Assembly: GCA_937944855.1 (NCBI GenBank)
Contig: CALFAY010000024.1
Span: forward strand, 1-64,000
Reading direction: 5' to 3'
DNA: 64,000 nucleotides
Source of the DNA: an uncultured Planctomycetota bacterium
GTDB taxonomy: Bacteria; Planctomycetota; Planctomycetia; Gemmatales; HRBIN36
Shown here: positions 37,209 through 45,690 of the stretch, piece after piece
Position numbering within the stretch: position 1 is the stretch's first letter
How the letters are laid out: every line of letters begins with the position of its first letter
Notes under the pieces: model-generated
Told to the model about the DNA's origin: nothing
The model's input: only the letters and a program-made list of their open reading frames with translations
The model's database searches: none
Program-made: the position numbers and the translations under genes

Positions 37209-38159
37209 ATGACCAGCCCCCGTCAGACCCAGTCGTATCTCCGAAACCTTTTCGAGTCCCGGGGGCTTCGACCCAAAGGCAAACTTGGGCAGAACTTCTT
37301 GATCGACCTGAATCTCCTCAAGGTCATCGTTGCCGCCGCTGAACTCGGGCCGGAAGACCTGGTGCTGGAGGTCGGCAGCGGCACGGGGAGCCTGACTGCC
37401 GCACTGGCGGCCGAGGCCGGCAACGTGCTCGGCGTCGAACTCGATCCTGACTTCTACCAGCTAGCCCGCGAAAACACGGCGGCATTCGCCAACGTCCTGT
37501 TGCTCAACGCCGACATTCTGGAATCCAAGCACCGCATCAATCGTCAGGTTCTCGAGACGTTACAGCGGATGCTTTCCGAGAAGTCCTGGCGGCTTAAGCT
37601 CGTGGCCAATCTTCCCTACGTCGTCGCCACGCCAGTCATCACCAATTTCCTGGTCAGCGATCTGCCTTTCGAGCGCATGGTGGTCACCATCCAATGGGAG
37701 CTTGCCGCCCGCCTGGTGGCCGAGCCTTCGACCAAGGACTACGGTTCCCTCAGCGTCCTGGTCCAGAGCTTGGCCGACCCGCGGATCTTGCGTCGGCTGC
37801 CGCCGCAAGTGTTCTGGCCCCGGCCAAAGGTGGACTCGGCTCTGGTTCTGATCCGGCCCAATGCCGCGAAGCGCGCCGCCATCCGAGACTTGCCCGCCTT
37901 CCAGCACTTCGTCCGCGATCTGTATCTGCACCGCCGCAAGAATCTCCGCGGGGCCTTGCATCCGCTGGTGGGCAAGCAGTTCGACAAGGAAGCTCTGGAT
38001 GCCCTGCTGACCCGACACGGTTTCGATCCCGACGGCAGGGCGGAAGCCTTGACTGTGTCCGAACATCTTCGCCTTTTCGAGGTGCTTGCAGAGACGGGAG
38101 CGCTGGCGAAACACCCAGACGACCGGCAGAATGAAAAACCCCTCGACCCGCCGTCCTGA
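37209..38159 (+). CDS. rsmA: 16S rRNA (adenine-N6,N6)-dimethyltransferase
   Basis: The product is 316 residues and dimethylates two adenosines in the 3' hairpin of 16S rRNA during small-subunit assembly. It shows GQNFLIDLNLL, motif I (LEVGSGTGSLTAALA), the catalytic motif NLPY (LVANLPYVVATP) and a C-terminal helical domain with RRKNLRGAL. It probably shares a transcript with ribE. Its final codons lie inside a strong inverted repeat (38139-38180) that terminates the convergent gene. Confidence 0.96.
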   Translation: MTSPRQTQSYLRNLFESRGLRPKGKLGQNFLIDLNLLKVIVAAAELGPEDLVLEVGSGTGSLTAALAAEAGNVLGVELDPDFYQLARENTAAFANVLLLNADILESKHRINRQVLETLQRMLSEKSWRLKLVANLPYVVATPVITNFLVSDLPFERMVVTIQWELAARLVAEPSTKDYGSLSVLVQSLADPRILRRLPPQVFWPRPKVDSALVLIRPNAAKRAAIRDLPAFQHFVRDLYLHRRKNLRGALHPLVGKQFDKEALDALLTRHGFDPDGRAEALTVSEHLRLFEVLAETGALAKHPDDRQNEKPLDPPS

Positions 38160-38180
38160 TGCCGACGGCGCGCCGAGGGG
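38139..38180 (-). terminator. Two-tier intrinsic terminator overlapping the rsmA 3' end
   Basis: CCCCTCG (38139-38145) pairs with CGAGGGG (38174-38180), and inside it GCCGTC (38150-38155) pairs with GACGGC (38164-38169). On the minus strand five T follow, giving a terminator for the iron-sulfur assembly gene. Confidence 0.8.
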
Positions 38181-38202
38181 AGAATCGTTGTCCGGTTCAC
38201 CT

Positions 38203-38541
38203 TTACATCGAGAACGAACTGCCGCAGCCGCACTTGCTCTTGGCGTTGGGAATGTCCACGCTGAAGCCGCGGCGGTTGAGTTCGTCGTGGAAGTCGATCA
38301 CCGCTTCGCTGAGGTAGAGATTGCTCTTGCGGTCCACCACGACGGGCAAACCGTCGAATTCCATCAGTTCGTCGTTCTTCTCGCTGTAGTGCTGGTCGAG
38401 GTCGAGACGGGGCTGAAATCCGCTGCACCCGCCGCCGCGGATGGCCAGGCGCAGATACACTTTCTGGTCCGGCGGCAGGTTCTGCTCCGCAATAATCCGC
38501 TTGACCTCGTTGATCGCTTTCGGCGTGATGCGAATGGGCAT
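38203..38541 (-). CDS. HesB/IscA-type iron-sulfur cluster assembly protein
   Basis: The product is 112 residues, the usual size. The three conserved cysteines occur as GGGCSGF (near residue 40) and CGCGSSF at the C-terminus. A-type carriers bind a 2Fe-2S or 4Fe-4S cluster and pass it to apo-proteins. ErpA, IscA and SufA cannot be distinguished here, so no symbol is given. The gene is alone, with its own terminator. Confidence 0.93.
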   Translation of the reverse strand: MPIRITPKAINEVKRIIAEQNLPPDQKVYLRLAIRGGGCSGFQPRLDLDQHYSEKNDELMEFDGLPVVVDRKSNLYLSEAVIDFHDELNRRGFSVDIPNAKSKCGCGSSFSM

Positions 38542-38773
38542 GGTCCTGTGCTCCCTTCTGAGTTCTTCGGTTTACCCTTATTATACGGTTTTCCCGTTCC
38601 GGAAGGATGCCGAATACCGCTCCGAAACGCCAGAGCATTTCTCGAGGCATCTCGGGTTGACAGCGCCTGCCCTGTTTTGACAGGCTGCGGCCCCAGCAAC
38701 GGGCAACCCGGAGTGATCCTCGTCGGGTCACAAAGGCATGACGAAACCATCTGGGCAAGGAGCGTGACGGCTC

Positions 38774-40600
38774 ATGGACGAGGCAGCATCCCCGAGCCGG
38801 GTCGGCTGGAGGCACCAAAGCGTGGTGGCGCTGATCGTGCTGCTGTACGGCAGCAGTCTGTTTTCATTTCGCCTCGGCGAAGCACGGACGTTCACCGGCC
38901 ACGAGGGTCTGGTGGCTCAGATTTCCCGAGAAATGCTGGCCAGCGGCGATTGGCTCGTGCCGCGGATCGGCGGCAATCCCTGGCTTGAAAAGCCGCCCCT
39001 GCCCCATTGGTGCGTGGCCGTCGCCGGGGCCGTCTACGGAACCGTGGACGAATATGCCGCCCGACTGCCATCCGTGCTGGGAAGTCTGATTGGCATCCTC
39101 ACCATGACGCTGCTGGCGCAACGGTGGTTCGGAGTGCAACGCGGACTGCTGACCGGCCTGATTCTGGCGACTTCGAGCTACGTCGTGACCTACGCTCGAT
39201 TGGCCGAGGCGGATGTGTACCTGTGGACTCTCATCATCGGCTGCATGGCCGCGTTCTCAGCGGATTGGGTCCGAGCCGAAGGGGATTCACTCGTGCACTG
39301 GGGCGGGCCACGTTGGATCTTCTTCGCGCTGCTGGGCCTGACCCAGTTGACGAAGGGGCCGTTGTTCGGTGCCGTGCTGGTCCTGCTGCCCTGTCTGGTT
39401 TTTCTGGTAAACGTCGCGCTGGACGAGATTCGTGGGGAAAAAAAAGTCGGCCTCGGGATGCTGGCATGGACGCTCAGACCATTCCGCTGGTTGCTGCATC
39501 CGGGAATCCTGCTCGGTCTGGCCTTGGCAACGCTGTGGCCGCTCCTGATCGTCTATCGCTTTCCCGAAGCAGGCGAATTGTGGTGGATGCACACGTTTGG
39601 CCGCGTGACCGGACCCAAGGTGCTGAACCCCGCTCCGTGGTGGTACTACTTTTCCACGATGCCCTGGCAACTTTTGCCGTGGACGCCCTGTGTGTTACTC
39701 GGCATGACCGTCTCGCTGAGCCGTGCCTGTCAGCATCCGCGGGGAGCGGATCGCTTCCTGTGGATCTGGTTCGGAATTCAATTCGTCTTTCTGTCCGCGG
39801 TTGCCGCTAAGCACCATCATTATCTGATTCACGCTTTGCCCCCCTGCGCAGTATGGGCGTCCGAAGGACTGTTGCGCGTATTCGAGCGGACTTCGACGTG
39901 GTGGAATCGCTTCAGAACCGGAGTCGCTGTTCGCCTGATGATGGGGACTTTGCTCGGCCTCGCCCTGGCGTTCACGGCAGCCCTGCCCTTCTTCTTTCCG
40001 CACTGGCCCTACGTCACGGATGCCGTTTTGCTCACGCTCCTGGGCCTCGTCACGCTACTCGGCGTGGTCGTGATGCTTGCCCGGGGGGCAGGTGCCACGG
40101 CAGCGGCGGTGCTGTTTTTTGGGCTTTGGCTGGGCTATGGATGGATGCACTGCTCGATCTTGGGCAAGAGCGATGGCTATGTCCGCGAGACGGAGTTCCT
40201 GCGTTCTCTGGACCGCTGGGTGGATCGGAAGCAGCCGCTTTATGTGCTGGGACTGGAGCCGTCCCGACTGCTCCTGTACGCCCCGTGTTCGCTGGAAGTC
40301 TTCGTCCACCCCCTGGAGATTGCCGAACGCTGGAAGGAACGCGCCGGCAATCGCAGTGCCCAGCCCGATCCGAACGGACCCTGTTTCGTGTTGACGAGCC
40401 GCGGTCATGAGCCGCAGCTTCGCAAGTTCAGCGAAGTGGTTTGCGTCGTCTGCATGGATCCGCCCCCTTCCGGCAAAATCGACCCGTTCCGGGAATTGGC
40501 ACTGTATCGGGTGACTTGGAAGCCTGAAGCCTTCAAACCGAAATCGTCGGCCCAGACAGCGTGGCGGCCGGGAGCCGAAAACGGGCCAGCAAGCCCTTGA
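38774..40600 (+). CDS. GT39/ArnT-like membrane glycosyltransferase
   Basis: The product is 608 residues with 10-12 hydrophobic segments. The N-terminal loop carries FTGHEGLVAQISREMLASGD and PWLEKPPLPHW, the dolichyl-phosphate-mannose-type (PMT/ArnT, GT39/GT83) region with an acidic catalytic residue. It would transfer a sugar from a polyprenyl-phosphate donor to a lipid or protein on the outer face of the inner membrane. The C-terminal ~100 residues are soluble. AAGGAG lies 11 bases upstream of the start. The acceptor is unknown. Confidence 0.85.
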   Translation: MDEAASPSRVGWRHQSVVALIVLLYGSSLFSFRLGEARTFTGHEGLVAQISREMLASGDWLVPRIGGNPWLEKPPLPHWCVAVAGAVYGTVDEYAARLPSVLGSLIGILTMTLLAQRWFGVQRGLLTGLILATSSYVVTYARLAEADVYLWTLIIGCMAAFSADWVRAEGDSLVHWGGPRWIFFALLGLTQLTKGPLFGAVLVLLPCLVFLVNVALDEIRGEKKVGLGMLAWTLRPFRWLLHPGILLGLALATLWPLLIVYRFPEAGELWWMHTFGRVTGPKVLNPAPWWYYFSTMPWQLLPWTPCVLLGMTVSLSRACQHPRGADRFLWIWFGIQFVFLSAVAAKHHHYLIHALPPCAVWASEGLLRVFERTSTWWNRFRTGVAVRLMMGTLLGLALAFTAALPFFFPHWPYVTDAVLLTLLGLVTLLGVVVMLARGAGATAAAVLFFGLWLGYGWMHCSILGKSDGYVRETEFLRSLDRWVDRKQPLYVLGLEPSRLLLYAPCSLEVFVHPLEIAERWKERAGNRSAQPDPNGPCFVLTSRGHEPQLRKFSEVVCVVCMDPPPSGKIDPFRELALYRVTWKPEAFKPKSSAQTAWRPGAENGPASP

Positions 40601-40685
40601 CGCAGCCGACGGCCCACGGCATAGTCTTCGGCCCCGAGACTGCCATCACAGGCGGCGAGGTTGTTCGAGGGAGGAGACGCTACAG

Positions 40686-41258
40686 ATGGTTGCCAAGCGG
40701 ATGCTGATCGGGTTGCTGAGTGTGATTGCCGTGGCGGGGACGAGCGGCTGTGCGACCCATACCGGCACCGGAGCCTTGGCCGGAAGTGGTTTGGGTGCTT
40801 TGGCCGGAGCGGCCATCGGCAGCGCGACGGGCAACGCGGGCAAGGGAGCGCTCATAGGTGCCGGTCTGGGGGCGGCGACCGGCGGACTCATCGGAGCGGC
40901 TGCCGACGAGAACGACCGACGCAACGCCGAACGCATTGCCGCCCTTCACGCCGCCGGACCGGCCCTGTCGATCCATGACGTGGTGCAGATGGCTCAGTCC
41001 GGCGTCAGCGACAGCGTGATCATTAACCAGATCCGCAACAGCAACAGCGCCTTCCATCTGACGCCGACCGATGTGGCCAACCTGCACAACCAGGGGGTCA
41101 GCGATGCTGTCATCCTCGCCATGCAGGAAACCGCCCGAAGGCCCGTGGTCATTCATCGCCGGCCGGTGATCGTCGAACCGGCCCCGGTGGTCATCTACGA
41201 ACATTGTCCGCCGCCGGTCATCGGCTTCGGCATCTACCACCGCCACCGCTGCTGGTAG
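40686..41258 (+). CDS. Glycine-zipper lipoprotein
   Basis: The product is 190 residues. The lipoprotein signal has the lipobox TSGC at residues 19-22. Next comes a Gly/Ala-rich glycine-zipper stretch (GALAGSGLGALAGAAIGSA and a second GAGLGAATGGLIGAA), typical of membrane-inserting outer-membrane lipoproteins. Then follow two short repeats, VVQMAQSGVSDSVIINQI and VANLHNQGVSDAVILAMQ, and a His/Pro-rich tail. GGGAGGAG lies upstream. The role is probably structural in the envelope. Confidence 0.82.
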   Translation: MVAKRMLIGLLSVIAVAGTSGCATHTGTGALAGSGLGALAGAAIGSATGNAGKGALIGAGLGAATGGLIGAAADENDRRNAERIAALHAAGPALSIHDVVQMAQSGVSDSVIINQIRNSNSAFHLTPTDVANLHNQGVSDAVILAMQETARRPVVIHRRPVIVEPAPVVIYEHCPPPVIGFGIYHRHRCW

Positions 41259-41339
41259 GGCAAGAGACTTTGAAAGACCAGCATTCCCGAGGTGCGGAAC
41301 TTCCGCAAAATGTAGTCCTCTTCCATAACCGGCGTTCGA

Positions 41340-42404
41340 TCATGCTTTGGACGTCTTGGCCCGTTCCGGACGCAGGGAGCGGACGATGGCGCCGGCCTGC
41401 CACATTTCGCTGTCGGCGATGGCCTTCAGTTCCCGTTCGAGCTGCTGGCGGTAATCCGCACGGCTGTTGGCTTCCAGGACCCGCCGTGTCTCTTCGCCGG
41501 AAGCGACCCTCTGGTACAACTCCTCGAATACCGGCTTGACCGCATCCCGGAAACGGCGATACCAGTCCAGCGCGCCCCGCTGAGCCGTCGCCGAGCAGTT
41601 GGCGTACATCCAGTCCATGCCGTTCTCGGCGATGAGCGGGTAGAGGCTCTGCGTCGCTTCCTCAACCGTCTCGTTGAACGCTTCCGACGGCGAATGGCCA
41701 TGTTCCCGCAGCACCTCGTACTGGGCCAGCCACAGGCCGTAGATCGCTCCCATGAGCACGCCGCGTTCGCCGGTCAGGTCGCTGAAGACTTCCTTCTGGA
41801 ACGTCGTCTCGAACAGGTAGCCGGAACCGATGGCGATGCCCAGGGCCAGGCAGCGGTCCCGTGCCCGCCCCGTGGCGTCCTGATGGATAGCGAAGCTGGC
41901 GTTGATCCCCTTGCCTTCGAGGAAGTAGCGGCGCACCGTGGTGCCGGAGCCTTTCGGAGCGATCATGACCACGTCGATGTCCGGCGGCGGGACGACTCCC
42001 GTCTGGTCGCTGAAAACGATGCTGAAGCCGTGAGAGAAGTACAGGCATTTGCCCTTGGTCAAATGCGGCTTGATGGTCGGCCATTGCTCTTTCTGACCGG
42101 CATCCGAGAGCAGGTATTGAATAATGGTTCCGCGTTGGGCCGCCTCGGGAAGGCTGAAGAGCGTCTCGCCGGGTACCCAGCCGTCCTGGCGGGCCAAGTC
42201 GTAGCTTCGCCCTGCCTGTTCCCGCAGGCCGATGATGACCCGCACGCCGTTGTCCCGCATGTTGAGCGACTGACCCCGGCCCTGCACGCCGTAGCCGAGC
42301 ACGGCTACCGTTTCATTGTCCAGAATCTGCCGAATGCGTTGCGGCGGGTAGTCCGACCGCTCCACGACGGTTTCCTCAACGTTGCCGATCATGATCTTTC
42401 GCAT
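41340..42404 (-). CDS. ilvC: Ketol-acid reductoisomerase
   Basis: The product is 354 residues. It converts acetolactate and acetohydroxybutyrate to dihydroxy acids in valine/isoleucine synthesis. The Rossmann motif is VLGYGVQGRGQSLNMRDNG, followed by VMIAPKGSGTTVRRYF and the metal-binding helix GERGVLMGAIYGLW, with later acidic ligands (NETVEEATQSLYPL). The ATG at 42404 has AAGGAG 7-8 bases upstream; 16 more codons are open upstream. No other ilv gene is near. Confidence 0.95.
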   Translation of the reverse strand: MRKIMIGNVEETVVERSDYPPQRIRQILDNETVAVLGYGVQGRGQSLNMRDNGVRVIIGLREQAGRSYDLARQDGWVPGETLFSLPEAAQRGTIIQYLLSDAGQKEQWPTIKPHLTKGKCLYFSHGFSIVFSDQTGVVPPPDIDVVMIAPKGSGTTVRRYFLEGKGINASFAIHQDATGRARDRCLALGIAIGSGYLFETTFQKEVFSDLTGERGVLMGAIYGLWLAQYEVLREHGHSPSEAFNETVEEATQSLYPLIAENGMDWMYANCSATAQRGALDWYRRFRDAVKPVFEELYQRVASGEETRRVLEANSRADYRQQLERELKAIADSEMWQAGAIVRSLRPERAKTSKA

Positions 42405-42710
42405 CGCCTGCTCCTTAAACCGCCTGGGCCGCTTGTCGTTTCTTCTCCGCAATCTTACATCGTCCGTCAGTGGCGAGGACAGGTTGTCATGTAGATATTG
42501 GATCTGGAACGAATTGCAATCTTTGCCAGGGTTTTTCCCCGTCGCCCTCCGATCCGCCGAGGGCGACGCTGTCGGCCAGACCTTTCATTTCTGGCATCTT
42601 GCCGTCGGGGGGACGAGCCGGATAATATCCGCTTACCGTGAGAGGAAGCGGCCCGCCGGATCGGCTCCGGTGGGTCGTGCGTTCTACGGCGGCAGGCAAG
42701 AGCGAAGATC
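42405..42710. other. Intergenic region between ilvC and rplY
   Basis: This 306-base divergent spacer contains a + strand promoter at 42599-42626 for the ribosomal cluster. On the minus strand TTGCAA (42514-42519) might serve ilvC, but its -10 box is poor. No other structure stands out. Confidence 0.5.
42599..42626 (+). promoter_or_regulatory. Sigma-70-like promoter of the rplY-dnaB cluster
   Basis: TTGCCG (42599-42604), a 16-base spacer and GATAAT (42621-42626, five of six consensus bases) lie 85 bases before the rplY ATG. Confidence 0.5.
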
Positions 42711-43349
42711 ATGGCAGAAGCGGCTGTTTTGAATGCCAATGTCCGCAAGGAAACCGGCAAGCGGCGAATGCGTCGCCTCCGCAAGTCGGGTCAGGTTCCC
42801 GGCGTCATGTACGGCCACAAGGAAGAGACCATTCCCCTGGCGGTGAAGGCTGAAGAGTTGTGGGCGTTGATCCGTCATGGGCAGCGGGTCGTGGACGTCC
42901 GCCTCGACGGCAGGACGGAGAAGTGTCTGATTCGCGAGGTCCAGTGGGACGTGTTCGGCCGGGAAGTGCTGCACGTGGACCTGACCCGCGTCAGCGCTGA
43001 CGAACGGATTCGCGTCACCGTGCCGATCCATCTTCGCGGCAATGCGGCGGGCGTGGCTGCCGGCGGCGTGCTCAATCAACCGTTGCACACGCTGGAAATC
43101 GAGTGCCTGGCGTTGGCGGTACCGGAAGCGATCCGGGTCAATGTCCAGGATTTGCAGCTGGACCAGGCCATCCACGTGAAAGATTTGAAACTGCCGGAAG
43201 GCGTGACCGCTCTCGACGATCCCGAAGCCGTCGTCGTGCAGTGCGTCAAGCCGGCCGAGGAAGCCGCGGCGGAGGAAGCCGAAGGACCGGCCGAACCGGA
43301 AGTCATCGGACGCAAGGCGGCGGAGGAGGAAGGCGAAGGCGAGAAATGA
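42711..43349 (+). CDS. rplY: 50S ribosomal protein L25 (CTC form)
   Basis: The product is 212 residues, the long general-stress (CTC) form of the 5S rRNA-binding protein L25. The N-terminal L25 domain has NVRKETGKRRMRRLRKSGQ and VPGVMYG; the C-terminal TL5 domain follows (LEIECLALAVPEAIRVNV), with an acidic, Ala/Glu-rich tail. It heads a + strand cluster with pth next, a gene order common in bacteria. Confidence 0.95.
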   Translation: MAEAAVLNANVRKETGKRRMRRLRKSGQVPGVMYGHKEETIPLAVKAEELWALIRHGQRVVDVRLDGRTEKCLIREVQWDVFGREVLHVDLTRVSADERIRVTVPIHLRGNAAGVAAGGVLNQPLHTLEIECLALAVPEAIRVNVQDLQLDQAIHVKDLKLPEGVTALDDPEAVVVQCVKPAEEAAAEEAEGPAEPEVIGRKAAEEEGEGEK

Positions 43350-43418
43350 TGCCGGCTTCGCGCCGTGCTGCCTTCCCGGTTGATCGTCGGCCGCGGGCAG
43401 CGGACCCACTGAAGCAAA

Positions 43419-44015
43419 ATGAAGGTCGTCGTGGGTTTGGGAAACCCGGGCAAACGCTACGAAGGCACGCGGCATAACGTCGGCTTCGCCGTCATCGACT
43501 TGATGGCCAGGTGTCCGGAAGCTGGGCCGTTCGCATCCCGCTTTGACGCGGCCATCGCGGAACGACGCAGCAACGCCGAGAAGGTCTTGCTGGTCAAACC
43601 GCAAACGTTCATGAACCTGAGCGGGCAGGCGGTGCGGCAGGTGGTGGATTTCTACCAGGTGCCCTTGACCGATCTGCTCGTGATCTGCGACGACGTGAAC
43701 CTGCCGGTCGGCCAACTCCGCATCCGTGCCCGCGGAAGCCACGGCGGACATCGGGGTTTGCAGGACATCCAACGGCATCTGGGGACGACCGAATACGCCC
43801 GCCTGCGCATCGGGGTCGGCCAGCCGGAAGCGGGTGATCTGGCCGATTACGTCCTGGATCGCTTCCGACCGGCGGAACGCAGCGTGATCGAGGAGGCGAT
43901 TCAGCGGGCTGCTCAAGCAGTCGAAGTTTGGTTGCACCGCGGCATCGCCGCCTGCATGAACGAGTTCAACGCCCCAAGCGGCTCGAAGAAGAAGTCGGAT
44001 CCAGCGAAGGAGTGA
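43419..44015 (+). CDS. pth: Peptidyl-tRNA hydrolase
   Basis: The product is 198 residues and releases peptidyl-tRNAs by hydrolysis of the ester bond. It opens MKVVVGLGNPGKRYEGTRHN, with the catalytic His in RHNVGF, Asn in TFMNLSGQAV, and Asp in VICDDVNLPVG; RARGSHGGHRGLQDI completes the site. The rpsF start lies four bases after its stop codon. Confidence 0.97.
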   Translation: MKVVVGLGNPGKRYEGTRHNVGFAVIDLMARCPEAGPFASRFDAAIAERRSNAEKVLLVKPQTFMNLSGQAVRQVVDFYQVPLTDLLVICDDVNLPVGQLRIRARGSHGGHRGLQDIQRHLGTTEYARLRIGVGQPEAGDLADYVLDRFRPAERSVIEEAIQRAAQAVEVWLHRGIAACMNEFNAPSGSKKKSDPAKE

Positions 44016-44019
44016 GTCC

Positions 44020-44433
44020 TTGCCTGCCAACGTGTACGAATTCATGGTGCTGTTCGACAGCAACAAGTATGCGGCCGACTCCGAAGGTCTGGTCAATCAG
44101 GTCCATGCCTTGTTGGAAAAGCACGGCTGCACGATTTTGGCCAGTCGGCCCTGGGATGAGCGGCGCCTGGCCTATCCGATCCGCCACCACAAGAAAGGCA
44201 TGTACTATCTGATCTACTTCCAGGCGGACGGGAAGGTGCTGGACGCTTTACAGGCGGACATCCGGCTCAACGAGGCGATCCTCCGCAGCCTGATCTTGAA
44301 GATCAATCCGAAACTGGTGGATCAGATGCTGGCGTTGGCTCGGGACGAACACGCTCTGGCCCTGCGTGCGCCGGGCCTGGCCGACGAGCCTGCTCCGGCC
44401 GCTGTCGCCAGCGAACCGGAAACGGCCAGTTGA
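44020..44433 (+). CDS. rpsF: 30S ribosomal protein S6
   Basis: The product is 137 residues. It shows VYEFMVLFDSNKY, a central RRLAYPIRHHKKGMYYLIYF typical of S6 and SDH-like beta strands; the C-terminus adds an acidic/Ala-rich tail. The start is TTG at 44020, supported by AAGGAG eight bases upstream and the lack of an ATG before VYEF. The non-ATG start may limit translation relative to its neighbours. Confidence 0.95.
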   Translation: MPANVYEFMVLFDSNKYAADSEGLVNQVHALLEKHGCTILASRPWDERRLAYPIRHHKKGMYYLIYFQADGKVLDALQADIRLNEAILRSLILKINPKLVDQMLALARDEHALALRAPGLADEPAPAAVASEPETAS

Positions 44434-44472
44434 CATCCTCAGCCCTTTCGGACCGGGGTTGACAGTTGGCGC

Positions 44473-44501
44473 TTGTGGCGATGTGCGAACATCTGTATAG
44501 T
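44473..44501 (+). promoter_or_regulatory. Internal promoter upstream of ssb
   Basis: TTGTGG (44473-44478), a 17-base spacer and TATAGT (44496-44501) lie 82 bases before the ssb ATG, within a 150-base gap between rpsF and ssb. Confidence 0.45.
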
Positions 44502-44583
44502 ATGGGAAGGATGACCCAGACGGCCGCAGGATGTCGGCCCCGCACCCGCAATCCCGGCCCCGGAGGCTCTTGAGGGCGACATC

Positions 44584-45072
44584 ATGGCGAATCTCAACAA
44601 AGTCTTGTTGATCGGCCGTCTGACCCGCGATCCGGAAGTTCGCACGTTCAGCAACGGCGGCAAGGTGGCCAAGTTCGGCTTCGCGGTCAACAATCGCCGC
44701 AAGAACAGTCAGACCGGCCAATGGGAAGACGACCCCGTCTGGCTCGATTGCGAAGCCTACAACCGCGGTGAGTTCGGCAAACTCGCCGACACCGTCGAAC
44801 AGTTCTGCCGCAAGGGCAGCCAGGTCTTCATCGAGGGGCATCTGCAACTGGATCAGTGGGTCGATCGGGACAATCAGAAACGGCAAAAGCTCAAGATCGT
44901 GGTGGACGCCTTGCAACTGCTGGATCGGCGTCAGGATGCACCGGGCAACTCCGGAGCGGCACGCGGAGCGGTCGGCAAAGCCGCGCCTTCCGATGTCTCC
45001 GAGGTGCCAGTCGAATATGACGAACAGCCCGAATTCACGGAGGATGCTCCGGATCGTGATATTCCATTTTGA
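44584..45072 (+). CDS. ssb: Single-stranded DNA-binding protein
   Basis: The product is 162 residues. The OB fold begins MANLNKVLLIGRLTRDPEVR, followed by NRRKNSQTGQWEDDPVWLDC and KGSQVFIEGHLQLDQW. The C-terminal acidic tip DRDIPF mediates contacts with replication and repair proteins. It sits between rpsF and rplI; the rpsR gene that often lies here is missing. Confidence 0.97.
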   Translation: MANLNKVLLIGRLTRDPEVRTFSNGGKVAKFGFAVNNRRKNSQTGQWEDDPVWLDCEAYNRGEFGKLADTVEQFCRKGSQVFIEGHLQLDQWVDRDNQKRQKLKIVVDALQLLDRRQDAPGNSGAARGAVGKAAPSDVSEVPVEYDEQPEFTEDAPDRDIPF

Positions 45073-45084
45073 CGGGGACGGACT

Positions 45085-45639
45085 ATGGCAGCGAAAGCGA
45101 ATCGGACCGGAACTGCGGACCAGAAGACCGCCGCTGAGCGGAGTCGGAAACGTGCCTTCCCCACCCGAGGACCGCACGGCGGAATGCAATTGTTGCTCGT
45201 CGAGGATGTCCCGAACCTGGGCAAGATCGGCGACGTGGTCGAAGTCCGGCCCGGCTACGCCCGGAATTACCTGCTGCCTCGGGGGATGGCAACTCTAGTC
45301 ACGGACCATAACCTGCGCCTGGTCGAGCGGCACAAGGAGAAAGTGCAGAAGGCCCGGGAAGCCAAGCTCGCCGACCTCCGCATGTTGGCCGAGCAGATCG
45401 CCCGTGTCACCATCACCGTCGAGGCGCTGGCCAACGAGGAGGGGCACCTGTACGGTTCCGTCGGCCCGCAGGAAATCTCCAAGGCCCTCAAGGAGCAGAA
45501 TCTGCTCGTCGAGCCGGACATGGTCCGCTTGGAGGGCGTCATCAAGCAGGCCAACGCCCTGTACGAGGTGGACGTGCATCTGGCCCCCGAGGTGGATACC
45601 AAGGTCAAAGTCTTAGTGATTGGCCAACAGAAAGCCTGA
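45085..45639 (+). CDS. rplI: 50S ribosomal protein L9 with N-terminal extension
   Basis: The product is 184 residues, about 33 more than usual at the N-terminus. The canonical L9 start (MQLLLVEDVPNLGKIGDVVEVRPGY) is residue 34; before it is a basic, Arg/Lys-rich stretch. The ATG at 45085 has a GGGGACGGACT leader and lies 12 bases after ssb, and the internal ATG (45184) has only GGCGGA, so I favour the long form. L9 binds 23S rRNA and affects reading-frame fidelity. Confidence 0.93.
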   Translation: MAAKANRTGTADQKTAAERSRKRAFPTRGPHGGMQLLLVEDVPNLGKIGDVVEVRPGYARNYLLPRGMATLVTDHNLRLVERHKEKVQKAREAKLADLRMLAEQIARVTITVEALANEEGHLYGSVGPQEISKALKEQNLLVEPDMVRLEGVIKQANALYEVDVHLAPEVDTKVKVLVIGQQKA

Positions 45640-45690
45640 GCCATTCCGGGTTTCTGCCTGCGGGAGTGAATTCACGGATTCCCACGCTCC

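Noticed and set aside
44459..44501. TTGACA as the -35 for the ssb promoter
   Set aside because: It is 31 bases from the TATAGT box, too far; TTGTGG fits at 17 bases.
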